From the NCBI GenBank assembly GCA_027487195.1, contig JAIYEB010000029.1, positions 1 through 15,809 of the forward strand: a DNA stretch of 15,809 bases, read 5' to 3'. Position 1 is the first letter of the stretch, and each line of letters opens with the position of its first letter. This document shows, piece by piece, positions 1 through 6,484 of this stretch. The notes under the pieces were generated by a model, which made no database searches, was not told the origin of the DNA, and was given only the letters and a program-made list of their open reading frames with translations. Made by a program: the position numbers and the translations under genes. This stretch comes from Hyphomicrobiales bacterium. Lineage in GTDB: Bacteria; Pseudomonadota; Alphaproteobacteria; Rhizobiales; UBA4765.

Positions 1-2
1 CA

Positions 3-845
3 ATGATGAAGTATGACAAGGACATGAGCCCGCGCGATCTTGCGCTGTATCGAGCGCTTGGCGATGTGGGCACCCGGCTTACCGGATACCCGACCATCTC
101 GACCTATGAGGATTTCACGCCCGACAAGTCGAAGGCGCGCCATGGCTCTCTCAAGGATTGGGTGTATGAGGAGATGGGGATCATCTGCTTTTCGACCGAA
201 CTCTGGGATATCGAAACGGCAGCCGGCGTGACCAAGAAGGGCTTCTACAACCTTGCCCCGCGCGATGCCGAGACGCAGGCGAAGATCCATGACTGGGTCA
301 AGGCCCATGTCGGCGATCATGGCTTTCGCCCCTGGCGCGCCTTCGAGCACCCCCAGCTTGGTCCGGTCGAGGTCGGCGGCCTCGTCTACATCTGGAGCTA
401 TCGCAACCCGCCGGGCCCCTTGCTGGAAGGGATCTGCCACGCCAACACGCTGTTCAACCTTCGCCACGCCAGCGCCGCGCCGAACGTGCGTATCGACCAG
501 CTTGCGACAGAAGCGCTTGGGGCTGATCTGTACAAGATCACCGCAGTCGTTTCGAACCACGGGTATCTGCCGACAAACCTGTCGGATGTTGCAATCCAGA
601 ACCGTGTGGCAAAGCCGGTTATGGTGACAATCGAGGGCGTCGAGGTGGTGATGAACCCGAAAGCGGTGGATCTCGGGCATCTCGCCGGGCGCAATGAGCG
701 GCGCAACACCTGGTCCCCATGGGGCCAGCAATGGTCTGAGGTCACGAAAAAGGCCGAGTGGCTCGTGCGGGGTCCCGGCGTTGTCACCGTGGTTGCAACG
801 TCTCAGAAGGGCGGCACCCACCGCCTGAGCGTGAGCCTGGCTTAA
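3..845 (+). CDS. M14-type zinc carboxypeptidase, C-terminal part (5' end outside the window)
   Basis: Visible are 280 residues that look like the C-terminal part of an M14 (carboxypeptidase A-like) metallopeptidase, a family that removes C-terminal residues from peptides with a single zinc. The segment around residues 48-70 (GSLKDWVYEEMGI then FSTELWD) matches the end of the M14 catalytic domain, and Glu66 in TELWD would be the catalytic glutamate. The zinc-binding HxxE and distal His are not visible and should lie upstream. From about residue 165 to the end the sequence (VRIDQLATEALGADLYKI and following, with short beta-like stretches) looks like a beta-sandwich accessory domain. The first ATG at base 3 is probably internal, because the family is much longer and the frame is open to the window edge. 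Whether the protein is exported cannot be judged without its N-terminus. It converges on the next gene with a 36-base gap. The family assignment is fairly firm; the substrate is unknown. Confidence 0.75.
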   Translation: MMKYDKDMSPRDLALYRALGDVGTRLTGYPTISTYEDFTPDKSKARHGSLKDWVYEEMGIICFSTELWDIETAAGVTKKGFYNLAPRDAETQAKIHDWVKAHVGDHGFRPWRAFEHPQLGPVEVGGLVYIWSYRNPPGPLLEGICHANTLFNLRHASAAPNVRIDQLATEALGADLYKITAVVSNHGYLPTNLSDVAIQNRVAKPVMVTIEGVEVVMNPKAVDLGHLAGRNERRNTWSPWGQQWSEVTKKAEWLVRGPGVVTVVATSQKGGTHRLSVSLA

Positions 846-881
846 GCCCACCAGGCGCGATGCGAAGGATCCCGGTTTGAT

Positions 882-1913
882 CTACTGAAGGTCCGGCGGG
901 ACAAAGCGGCCATCCGTGATGATGGCCTCTCCGTCCAGCCACAGGTTTGCGCCAAGAAGGCACAAGCCCATGTGCCCGGCGGAGCGGTTCTTTCCACCGA
1001 AGATCACGTCGTCGTTTGATCCGATCTCGATCTGGATATTGCCAAGATAGGCCTCGCTGTCCGCGCCGCCGCCGCCTTGATCCGGCGTGTCGAGGATGGG
1101 CGCAAGCCAGCGCGCGCGTCGATCAACGCCCCAGGCCATGTGGCCGGCAAGCGTGGCACCTTCGTCGCCTGCAGCATCGAGGCAATGGCGGATGAGTTTT
1201 GCGTCAAGCCCGCCATTGATCGCCGTGACACGCCCGCGCTCAAACAGGATCTCCACCGGGCTTTCGACAAAGCGGGCGAGCATGAAGCAGACATCACCCA
1301 CATCAAGGACGAGGCGGCCTTCGGTTGTCCCCTCAATCTGGGCCGCCTGGACCATGCCACCACCCCAGAAATCGAGATGGCCAGGCTGATCGGCAAAGCC
1401 GTAGGCGGCGAGTCCAGGGCGTCCGGACTTGTCCATTGTGAGATCCGTGCCGGCTTGCGACGTGATTTTGATACGACGCGCGGCACTGAGACGCTCTGCG
1501 CCGGCCATGGCGCGGCGGCGCACATCAGCGTCGGCATTCAGGCGCTGCAGCACATGGACGGGCTGCATGACGCACAACACCCTGGCGCCGCGCGCAAGGG
1601 CTGCGCGGACCTCCGGACGGTAGTGCAGGGTGAAGCCCGACATGTAGATGATCAGGTCTGCGCCTGCGAGCGCGGAGGCAAGCGCCCGCTCTGTGATCGC
1701 ACGCGAGGCGGGAAACGTCAGGACATGGGCGTTGGCACCAAGCGATAGCGCCGCCGTCAGGCACGCCGCAGCAATGGCCGGGTTCCAGGCGGTATCGGTG
1801 ATGCACAGGCACTCTTCGCCCTCCGCAAGCCGGCACGCTTCCAGCTGATGGCGAAACAGGCCGGTCAGGTCAGCGGCTGCAAACTCACCGGAGAAGCTTC
1901 GGGCGTCGGGCAT
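882..1913 (-). CDS. NicX/M29-like protein (2,5-dihydroxypyridine dioxygenase or aminopeptidase T-related fold)
   Basis: This 343-residue protein resembles the group holding 2,5-dihydroxypyridine 5,6-dioxygenase (NicX, which opens the ring in aerobic nicotinate breakdown) and M29 aminopeptidases. Length and layout fit NicX: an N-terminal Rossmann-like half (AAALSLGANAHVLTF near 53-67, LIIYMSGFTLHYRP near 87-100) and a C-terminal half with HMAWGVD (His258), GNIQIEIGSNDD (291-302) and SAGHMGLCLLGANLWLDGE (311-329). In NicX the iron ligands are, as I recall, His265, His318 and Asp320. His258 and His314 could match the two histidines, but the HxD position reads His-Met-Gly here, so one ligand appears to be missing. 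The ATG start is supported by AAGGA about eight bases upstream. No other nicotinate-pathway gene is visible, so a nicX name is not justified. It could equally be an uncharacterised hydrolase of the M29 clan. Confidence 0.65.
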   Translation of the reverse strand: MPDARSFSGEFAAADLTGLFRHQLEACRLAEGEECLCITDTAWNPAIAAACLTAALSLGANAHVLTFPASRAITERALASALAGADLIIYMSGFTLHYRPEVRAALARGARVLCVMQPVHVLQRLNADADVRRRAMAGAERLSAARRIKITSQAGTDLTMDKSGRPGLAAYGFADQPGHLDFWGGGMVQAAQIEGTTEGRLVLDVGDVCFMLARFVESPVEILFERGRVTAINGGLDAKLIRHCLDAAGDEGATLAGHMAWGVDRRARWLAPILDTPDQGGGGADSEAYLGNIQIEIGSNDDVIFGGKNRSAGHMGLCLLGANLWLDGEAIITDGRFVPPDLQ

Positions 1914-1927
1914 GGCGCAAGTCCTTC

Positions 1928-2090
1928 ATGCTGCTTGGCGGCAGCCGGGCCATGTATCACCTTGGCATGGCCGAGATCAAAGCAGCGCGCATGGGCTGGC
2001 GCGGCGATCTCAAGAGCTTCCATGATGGTTTGACCAGCGGACTGCCATGTCCCGGTGCGTCTGGCGCCTGAAGCAATCGGCGCCGCGTAA
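1928..2090 (+). pseudogene. C-terminal remnant of a DUF885-family gene, frameshifted
   Basis: No intact gene fits between the NicX-like start and the tRNA, but plus-strand frame 2 from 1928 encodes a piece (SRAMYHLGMAEI, then DLKSFHDGLTSG) like the conserved end of DUF885 proteins, where a GQAxxYKIGxLKI segment is followed by a FDLRxFHDxxLxxG motif. At about 2041-2046 the match moves to frame 3, which reads HVPVRLAPEAIGAA and ends at TAA 2088-2090; that resembles the usual IPVxLI tail. One extra base near 2042 would explain the shift. The rest of a roughly 600-residue protein is absent, because the NicX-like gene begins right where the match starts. DUF885 proteins are putative, often exported, metal-dependent peptidases. 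This is a fragment of about 50 residues recognised by eye, so identification is moderate. There is no sign that it is expressed. Confidence 0.5.
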
Positions 2091-2170
2091 CCGGCGTTCT
2101 CTGCAGGCGGGCAAGTGTATGAAATCGCGACACAGCCGGGCGGGACTCTTCGGCAAACGATGGTGTCGAA

Positions 2171-2245
2171 TGGTGGGCGCGACAGGGATTGAACCTGTGA
2201 CCCCTCCCGTGTGAAGGGAGTGCTCTCCCGCTGAGCTACGCGCCC
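2171..2245 (-). tRNA. tRNA-Val (anticodon CAC)
   Basis: A full cloverleaf can be folded on the minus strand. The acceptor stem pairs GGGCGCG (5' end at 2245) with CGCGCCC, followed by discriminator A and an encoded CCA (2173-2171). The D arm is GCTC/GAGC, the anticodon arm CTCCC-TTCACAC-GGGAG, and the T arm ACAGG-TTCAATC-CCTGT. The loop places CAC at positions 34-36, which reads the valine codon GUG. All stems are perfect, so the gene looks functional. It stands alone, with its own promoter just upstream, and the DUF885 remnant lies beyond its 3' end. Confidence 0.96.
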
Positions 2246-2257
2246 GAAGAGGCCGGT

Positions 2258-2286
2258 TCGATAGAAGGCCATGGCAGCCCTGTCAA
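2258..2286 (-). promoter_or_regulatory. Promoter of the tRNA-Val gene
   Basis: On the minus strand a perfect -35 box TTGACA (2286-2281) is followed after exactly 17 bases by TATCGA (2263-2258). The -10 box ends 12 bases before the tRNA 5' end, so transcription should start about five bases before the mature RNA. TTGACA with a TATC-type -10 is usual for stable-RNA promoters in alphaproteobacteria. Confidence 0.75.
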
Positions 2287-2371
2287 GAATGGCGTGCCGG
2301 CAGGCGGTCCGGCGCACGGTTTTGGGTCGCTGAAGAGGGTCGACCCCGTAGAGTTCCCAATGGTTTTGGCG

Positions 2372-2419
2372 CAACCGGCTCAACACCTTGGGGTGAGACG
2401 CCGTGCCGGTTGTCGGCAC
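2372..2419 (+). promoter_or_regulatory. Structured leader before the universal stress protein gene
   Basis: Three inverted repeats crowd the last 70 bases before the stress protein start. CAACCGGC (2372-2379) pairs with GCCGGTTG (2405-2412). Inside it is a CACC-TTGG-GGTG hairpin (2384-2395). An alternative hairpin GTGCCG-GTTGT-CGGCAC (2403-2419) overlaps the outer right arm, so the two folds are mutually exclusive. This could be a leader fold affecting translation or a set of protein-binding sites. I know of no named riboswitch that matches, and chance in GC-rich DNA is possible. Confidence 0.3.
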
Positions 2420-2438
2420 CGTCCATACGGGGGATGCC

Positions 2439-3281
2439 ATGAGCCAGCCGTCGTTTCACGAAATCCTTGTGCATGTTGCGCCATCCGTCTCGCGCCAGAA
2501 TGATGCGGGGTTCGAGCAGGCGCTGGCCCTTGCAGGCGCGCACGACGCCAGGCTTTCCGCGATGATCTACGAGCCTGAGGCTTTGGCCCCCGTGACCTGG
2601 TCCGGCATTGAGATTCCGCTTCCCGCTTCATTGCCGCCCACGGATACAAGACCGATCGAGATCGCCGCTGCAGCCCTTGCCGAGAAGGCTGCCCGTGCTG
2701 GCGTATCCTTCGAGGCCATCACGGATCGTTCCTATGCCTACGGGGTTGGCGAGAGCTTTGCGGATGTGGCGCGCGTTCGCGACATTGCTGTCCTGACGCT
2801 GCCCACCATGCGCGAGGTCGGACGACGGTTCATTGTCGAGGCTGCCTTGTTTCACTCGGGCCGACCCGTGATCCTCGTTCCGCGTCGTGCCGAGCCCGTT
2901 GCGTTCCAGAGAGTCCTCATAGCGTGGGATGCATCGCGCGCCTCGGTGCGGGCGCTGAATGACGCAATGCCCATTCTCGCGCGGGCCCGGTCCGTGACCA
3001 TTGCCTCGGTCAACGACGACAAGTTGTTTCGGCCGGGCCAGTCCGCGCTCGAACTGACCCGCCACCTGGCTCATGCAGGCGTGACCGCAACGTTCAAGGA
3101 CGTGAAACGCCAGCGGCGCAATGTGGCTGCTGCCCTTGTCGATACCGCGCATGATGAAGGCGCATCGTTGATCGTGATGGGCGCCTACGCGCATTCCAGG
3201 CTGCGGGACCTGGTTTTTGGCAGCGCCACGCGTGAAATTCTGAAAGGGGCGAGCGACATCCCCGTGCTCATGTCGATGTAG
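2439..3281 (+). CDS. Tandem-domain universal stress protein (UspA family)
   Basis: The protein of 280 residues has two Usp folds, which fits the tandem class of cytoplasmic stress proteins that often bind ATP and help survival under starvation, redox or respiratory stress. The N-terminal half starts with FHEILVHVAPS and lacks an ATP-binding motif. The C-terminal half starts at VLIAWDASRASVRAL and carries GAYAHSRLRDLVFGS near residue 248, the G-2x-G-9x-G(S/T) nucleotide motif with its second glycine replaced by alanine. The chosen ATG at 2439 has a purine-rich ribosome-binding site (CGGGGGA) about five bases upstream. A longer reading from GTG 2403 would start inside a hairpin without a ribosome-binding site. 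No FNR/FixK box is seen upstream. Its last 14 bases overlap the end of the convergent hydrolase gene. Family assignment is secure; the specific role is not. Confidence 0.9.
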   Translation: MSQPSFHEILVHVAPSVSRQNDAGFEQALALAGAHDARLSAMIYEPEALAPVTWSGIEIPLPASLPPTDTRPIEIAAAALAEKAARAGVSFEAITDRSYAYGVGESFADVARVRDIAVLTLPTMREVGRRFIVEAALFHSGRPVILVPRRAEPVAFQRVLIAWDASRASVRALNDAMPILARARSVTIASVNDDKLFRPGQSALELTRHLAHAGVTATFKDVKRQRRNVAAALVDTAHDEGASLIVMGAYAHSRLRDLVFGSATREILKGASDIPVLMSM

Positions 3282-4182
3282 CGGCCCATACGCCCGTCAA
3301 CCCCGCTTCGCCTTCGAGCGTAACCCGGCCGGCTTCTTCAAGGGCCTCTAGATGGGCCAGAACTGAAAAGGCTGCGGCTGGCTTGAGGCGCGGGTCGAGC
3401 CCCTGGTACAGCGCATCGACAAGATCTGAGATCGTGTGCGGGCGGGATGCCAGACGCACCATGATGGCGCCTTCCCGCATCTGCCGGTGCTTGAGATAGG
3501 CACCGGTAAAGGCGCGCGCATTGAGGACCGGACCGCCATGGCCGGGCCAGTAGGTGGTTTCAGGGCGCGCCATCAGGGTTCGAAGCGATGCGATGTAGGG
3601 TGCCATGGCGCCGTCCGGGGGGGCTACCACGGAGGTTGACCAGGCCATCACATGATCGCCGGAAAAGAGTGCGGCATCCTCGGCAAACGCAAAGGCCATA
3701 TGGTTGGCGGTGTGGCCGGGCGTGCTGATCGCCTCAAGCGTCCAGCCGTCGCCACGCAGCGTGTCGCCGTGCGCAACCCTCAGGTCCGGCTCGAAATCCA
3801 TGTCGGCCGCCGCGTCCATCATGCCTGGATCGCCCGGGCGGGGCGGGCGCGACGGACGATGGGGCCCTTCACCCACCAGAAGGCCGCCCTTGATGGCCTT
3901 GAGCTGACGCGCCAGCGGCGAGTGATCGCGGTGTGTATGGGTGACAATGATGTGGCTGACGGTTTCGCCGGACAGCGCTGCGACAAGAGCCTCGAGTTGG
4001 CGCGGATCATCAGGGCCCGGATCAATCACGGCCACCGTGCCCACGCCAACGATGTAGGCGTTCGTCCCCGTGAATGTGAAGGGGCCCGGATTGTTGGCGA
4101 CGATGCGGCGCAGCCGCGGCGAGAGCCAGTCGACACGGCCATATTCAAACGTCAGCGAGCGGTCGAAGGGAATGTCGGTCAT
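3268..4182 (-). CDS. MBL-fold metallo-hydrolase (LACTB2/glyoxalase II-like)
   Basis: This 304-residue protein belongs to the metallo-beta-lactamase superfamily, most of whose members hydrolyse ester, thioester or phosphodiester bonds with two metal ions. The metal-binding set is complete: HTHRDH (His82, His84, Asp86, His87), His157 in TPGHTANH, Asp176 in SGDH and His215 in WPGHGGP. The N-terminal NPGPFTFTGTNAYIVG and the GPVL-type end match the LACTB2-like branch. Residues 233-304 (HTISDLVDALYQGLD and VLAHLEALEEAGRV) look like the winged-helix tail common in that branch. The ATG start follows GGAGAGG with suitable spacing. No signal peptide is visible, so it should be cytoplasmic. It diverges from bioY with 94 bases between them and converges on the stress protein gene with a 14-base overlap. 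Natural substrate cannot be predicted. Confidence 0.88.
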   Translation of the reverse strand: MTDIPFDRSLTFEYGRVDWLSPRLRRIVANNPGPFTFTGTNAYIVGVGTVAVIDPGPDDPRQLEALVAALSGETVSHIIVTHTHRDHSPLARQLKAIKGGLLVGEGPHRPSRPPRPGDPGMMDAAADMDFEPDLRVAHGDTLRGDGWTLEAISTPGHTANHMAFAFAEDAALFSGDHVMAWSTSVVAPPDGAMAPYIASLRTLMARPETTYWPGHGGPVLNARAFTGAYLKHRQMREGAIMVRLASRPHTISDLVDALYQGLDPRLKPAAAFSVLAHLEALEEAGRVTLEGEAGLTGVWAATST

Positions 4183-4217
4183 GGCCTCTCCGCACGGGTT
4201 TTGTTCCGCGCCAGCTT

Positions 4218-4246
4218 GATACCAGACGCGCGGAGGGTTACGAGCA
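4218..4246 (+). promoter_or_regulatory. Possible bioY promoter
   Basis: TTGATA (4218-4223) and TACGAG (4241-4246) are spaced by 17 bases in the gap between the divergent hydrolase gene and bioY. The -35 is good and the -10 poor. I looked for known biotin-control sites (BioR-type TTATAGATAA-like and BirA-type sites) and saw none; a short GTTAAC palindrome at 4250-4255 is the only symmetric sequence nearby. Confidence 0.25.
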
Positions 4247-4276
4247 TGTTAACGGCCTCTATCAGGGATGATTGCC

Positions 4277-4906
4277 ATGAGCGCTTACGAAACCGCCCGC
4301 CTCGACACAGCGCGCCCATTTGCAGACGCGCTCTGGCCGACAACCCATTACAAGGTCGCGCGCGCCGTCGTGCTGGCCTTTGTCGGCGCAGCCTTGCTGA
4401 CACTTTCCGCCAAGGTTCAGGTGCCGTTCTGGCCAGTTCCGATGACCATGCAGACCCTCGTTGTGCTCCTGATCGGGGCGGCGTTCGGGATGCGTCTCGC
4501 GGTTGCAACCTTGCTGCTTTATCTTGCCCAGGGCGCGCTTGGCCTGCCGGTGTTTGCCAACACGCCGCCCGCCATTCCAGGCCTTGCCTATTTCCTCGGC
4601 CCAACCGGCGGCTTTCTCGCTGGCTTCGTTGTTGCGGCAGCGATCGTAGGTGCTGCGGTTGATCGCGGCGTGAAGGGCTTTGGCCTCGCGGGTGTCATGC
4701 TGCTCGCCGACGTGGCCTTGCTGACCATCGGTTGCATCTGGCTGGCACTGTTCGCCCAGCTCTCAAGCGGTGCCACGGGCCTTGGCTTTGAGCGCGCCTT
4801 TAGCGTTGCGGTCCTGCCGTTCCTCACGGCCGAAGCGCTGAAGATTACGCTTGCAGCCCTGATTGTTCCCGGGATCTGGGCGGTTCTGAAGCGCTCGGCC
4901 CGCTAG
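4277..4906 (+). CDS. bioY: BioY, substrate-binding (S) component of an ECF biotin transporter
   Basis: BioY is a small membrane protein that captures biotin; alone it can act as a low-affinity transporter, or it joins BioM/BioN or a shared energy module for high-affinity uptake. The 209-residue product has the expected six hydrophobic helices and the family signatures VPFWPVPMTMQTLVVLLIG, YLAQGALGLPVFA and LGPTGGFLAGF. The ATG at 4277 is chosen because AGGGA lies about eight bases upstream; the in-frame ATG at 4268 overlaps that site. The N-terminal 25 residues before the first helix (SAYETARLDTARPFAD) are somewhat long and polar. No bioM, bioN or biotin-synthesis gene is in view, so it is either a solo BioY or uses an energy module encoded elsewhere. 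A palindromic repeat begins two bases after its stop codon and may serve as its transcript end. Confidence 0.93.
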   Translation: MSAYETARLDTARPFADALWPTTHYKVARAVVLAFVGAALLTLSAKVQVPFWPVPMTMQTLVVLLIGAAFGMRLAVATLLLYLAQGALGLPVFANTPPAIPGLAYFLGPTGGFLAGFVVAAAIVGAAVDRGVKGFGLAGVMLLADVALLTIGCIWLALFAQLSSGATGLGFERAFSVAVLPFLTAEALKITLAALIVPGIWAVLKRSAR

Positions 4907-4907
4907 A

Positions 4908-4951
4908 GCATGTTGCGCAAAAGTGGACGCCGGTTTTGCGGCACAACATGC
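4908..4951. repeat. Palindromic intergenic repeat, first half
   Basis: Arms GCATGTTG (4908-4915) and CAACATGC (4944-4951) enclose a second nested pair CGCAAAA (4916-4922) and TTTTGCG (4934-4940), with an 11-base loop. Together they would form a long stem with a small bulge. The layout (AGAGCATG..., AAAAGTG in the loop side, CCGGTTTT) is that of the first palindrome of a two-part intergenic repeat widespread in Hyphomicrobiales. It starts immediately after the bioY stop. Confidence 0.8.
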
Positions 4952-4967
4952 GACAAGTCAGAGACTT

Positions 4968-5010
4968 AGAGGGCGTTTCGTTTTGATTCCACCAAAGCGA
5001 AACGCGCTCT
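4968..5010. repeat. Palindromic intergenic repeat, second half
   Basis: AGAGGGCGTTTCG (4968-4980) pairs with CGAAACGCGCTCT (4998-5010) with one mismatch, and the inner CGTTTTG/CAAAGCG extends the stem with a G-U pair around the loop ATTCCAC. The GATTCCAxCAAA core ending in CGCTCTAGA is the usual second palindrome of the Hyphomicrobiales two-part repeat. It lies between the convergent bioY and dehydratase genes and could end transcription from both sides. Confidence 0.8.
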
Positions 5011-5021
5011 AGACTAGGATC

Positions 5022-6221
5022 CTACGACAGGGTCGAGACGCGGTTGATCGCATCGCCGCGTTTCTCAAGGCCTGGCTGGAGTTGCAAACCGAGCCCCGGC
5101 TTCATGTTGAGGCTGACCTCGCCGTTGGAAACCAGCGGCAGTTCGGTCACGAGCTCCCGGTACCAGCCGGTATAGAACGCCCGCACGCTCTCCTGGATCA
5201 GCGCATTGCGCGCATGAAGCGACAGGTGGCATGAGGCCGTGTAGACCACGGGCCCGGTGCAATCGTGTGGCGCAACCGGCACTTTCCAGGCCTCGGCCAA
5301 CGCAGCGATCTTGCGCGCTTCGGTGATCCCGCCGCACCAGCTCAAATCCAGCATGGCAACGCCCGCCACTCCGGTTTCAAGATACTCGCGAAACGCGTTG
5401 ACGCCGTTGAGTGTCTCCGACGCACAGACCCAGGCATCAGAGTGTTCGGCATAAGATTTCAGGTCGCCGACCGTGTCTAGCCGGAACGGGTCCTCGTGCC
5501 AGTAGGTGTTGTAGGGCTTGAGGATGCGGGCAAGCTTCTTGGCCATGGGCATCGACCACAGCGAATGGAACTCGACCATGATGTCCATCTTGTCGCCAAC
5601 GGCGCGGCGGATCTTTTCAAAAGGCTCCAGAGCCGTCTTGAGTTCATCAGCCGTGATGTCAAAGCCGCCGCTTCGTTCGGCAGGGATATCAAACGGCCAG
5701 ATCTTCATTCCGGTAATGCCCTGCTCAAGAAGCGAGTGGGCGAGTTCATCGGCACGGTACAAGAAGCCCTCGAGATCCTCATAGGGCCCCGACGTCTCGC
5801 CAACATGCCAGTTTGACACCGTCTGGGCCGAGGCATCGCGGACATACTTGTAGCCAGCGCAGGTGTTGTAGACCCGGATCTTGTCGCGGGAGCGCCCGCC
5901 AAGCATGTCGCAGACTGGCCTGCCAAAGGCCTGGCCGAAAATGTCCCACAGCGCGATATCGACAGCTGAAAGCGCGCGCGTCTCCGTGCCCGCCGAGCGC
6001 CAGCCGAGATAGCCCTGAAGATCACGGCCAAGTGCCTCGATCATGAGCGGGTCGCGCCCGAGCAGCTTTGGCGCGCACCAGTCGTGAATGTAGGCCTCAA
6101 CGGAAGACGCGCCGAAAAAGGTTTCACCCAGGCCAACCAGCCCCTCGTCGGTATGGAGCCTCAGCCAGATCAGATTGGCGAACTCGCCAAGACGCAGGGT
6201 TTCAACGCGCGTGATCTTCAT
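5022..6221 (-). CDS. Enolase-superfamily (mandelate racemase/muconate lactonizing) sugar-acid dehydratase-like enzyme
   Basis: The 399 residues show both domains of the enolase superfamily: an N-terminal capping domain (1-120) and a TIM barrel. Metal ligands are all present: Glu217 in MVEFHSLW, Glu243 in WHEDPF and Glu269 in ASETLNG. Lys173 in GMKIWPFD is a likely base, His219 sits two residues after the first ligand as in acid-sugar dehydratases, and His319 in VAPHDCTGPV is placed like the barrel histidine of that group. Such enzymes abstract a proton next to a carboxylate and usually dehydrate hexonates or similar acids. The conserved-looking stretches KIWPFD, LDLSWCGG and ESVRAFYTGWYREL suggest a distinct subgroup whose function I cannot name. 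GGAG about ten bases before the ATG supports the start. It is the last gene of the gntR-dctQMP run, 263 bases after dctP, which points to a carboxylate imported by the TRAP system as substrate. Confidence 0.85.
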   Translation of the reverse strand: MKITRVETLRLGEFANLIWLRLHTDEGLVGLGETFFGASSVEAYIHDWCAPKLLGRDPLMIEALGRDLQGYLGWRSAGTETRALSAVDIALWDIFGQAFGRPVCDMLGGRSRDKIRVYNTCAGYKYVRDASAQTVSNWHVGETSGPYEDLEGFLYRADELAHSLLEQGITGMKIWPFDIPAERSGGFDITADELKTALEPFEKIRRAVGDKMDIMVEFHSLWSMPMAKKLARILKPYNTYWHEDPFRLDTVGDLKSYAEHSDAWVCASETLNGVNAFREYLETGVAGVAMLDLSWCGGITEARKIAALAEAWKVPVAPHDCTGPVVYTASCHLSLHARNALIQESVRAFYTGWYRELVTELPLVSNGEVSLNMKPGLGLQLQPGLEKRGDAINRVSTLS

Positions 6222-6423
6222 GGGTGGCGCTCCGGTGGGCTTTGCTGTCAGGAGGGTTCTTGGAAGGGAGTTCGAGCGGCAGCGCCGCAGCGTAAGCCAT
6301 TGCCCGTCCCCGGACGGGTCTCAAGACGCGATCAGACCGCCGCCTTGAAGAGTTTTGAGCGGAGCTTGGAAGGAGGATGCGCCCGAGGCGCAGCAGACCC
6401 CATGTACATTTGGACCTGTGAAA
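6222..6423. other. Leader region between dctP and the dehydratase gene, several small hairpins
   Basis: No gene is seen here. The stretch holds three short perfect inverted repeats: GCGGC-AGC-GCCGC (6276-6288), CCCGTC-CCCG-GACGGG (6303-6318) and TGCGCC-CGA-GGCGCA (6378-6392). A TGTACA palindrome lies at 6403-6408. I cannot identify a convincing promoter. The region would form the long 5' leader of the dehydratase message if it is transcribed with dctP or separately. Confidence 0.4.
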
Positions 6424-6455
6424 CCCGGGAGCCGGAAGCGATCCGGCATCCCGGG
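6424..6455 (-). terminator. Stem-loop after dctP, probable (partial) terminator
   Basis: CCCGGGA-GCCGGA (6424-6436) pairs with TCCGGC-A-TCCCGGG (6442-6455) apart from one bulged base, around the loop AGCGA. On the minus strand it lies 29 bases after the dctP stop and is followed by only a short T run (TTTCAC). It is strong enough to end or slow transcription, or to protect the 3' end of the dctP message, and would lower expression of the downstream dehydratase relative to dctP. Confidence 0.55.
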
Positions 6456-6484
6456 CCACAGCAACAACGCTGTTAAGCCGGCAC

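Noticed and set aside
2171..2245. Integration site with a duplicated tRNA 3' end
   Set aside because: No direct repeat of the tRNA 3' end, integrase or phage gene was seen in the window.
1865..2440. Long minus-strand open frame of 191 codons
   Set aside because: It runs through the complete tRNA-Val gene and its promoter and has no recognisable protein features; it is a by-product of GC-rich composition.
4183..4276. BioR or BirA operator before bioY
   Set aside because: No sequence close to a TTATAGATAA-type or BirA-type site is present; only a short GTTAAC palindrome.
3652..4662. Plus-strand open frame of 336 codons
   Set aside because: It lies opposite the MBL hydrolase and then out of frame over bioY, both of which are convincing genes; its translation is Arg-rich and matches nothing.
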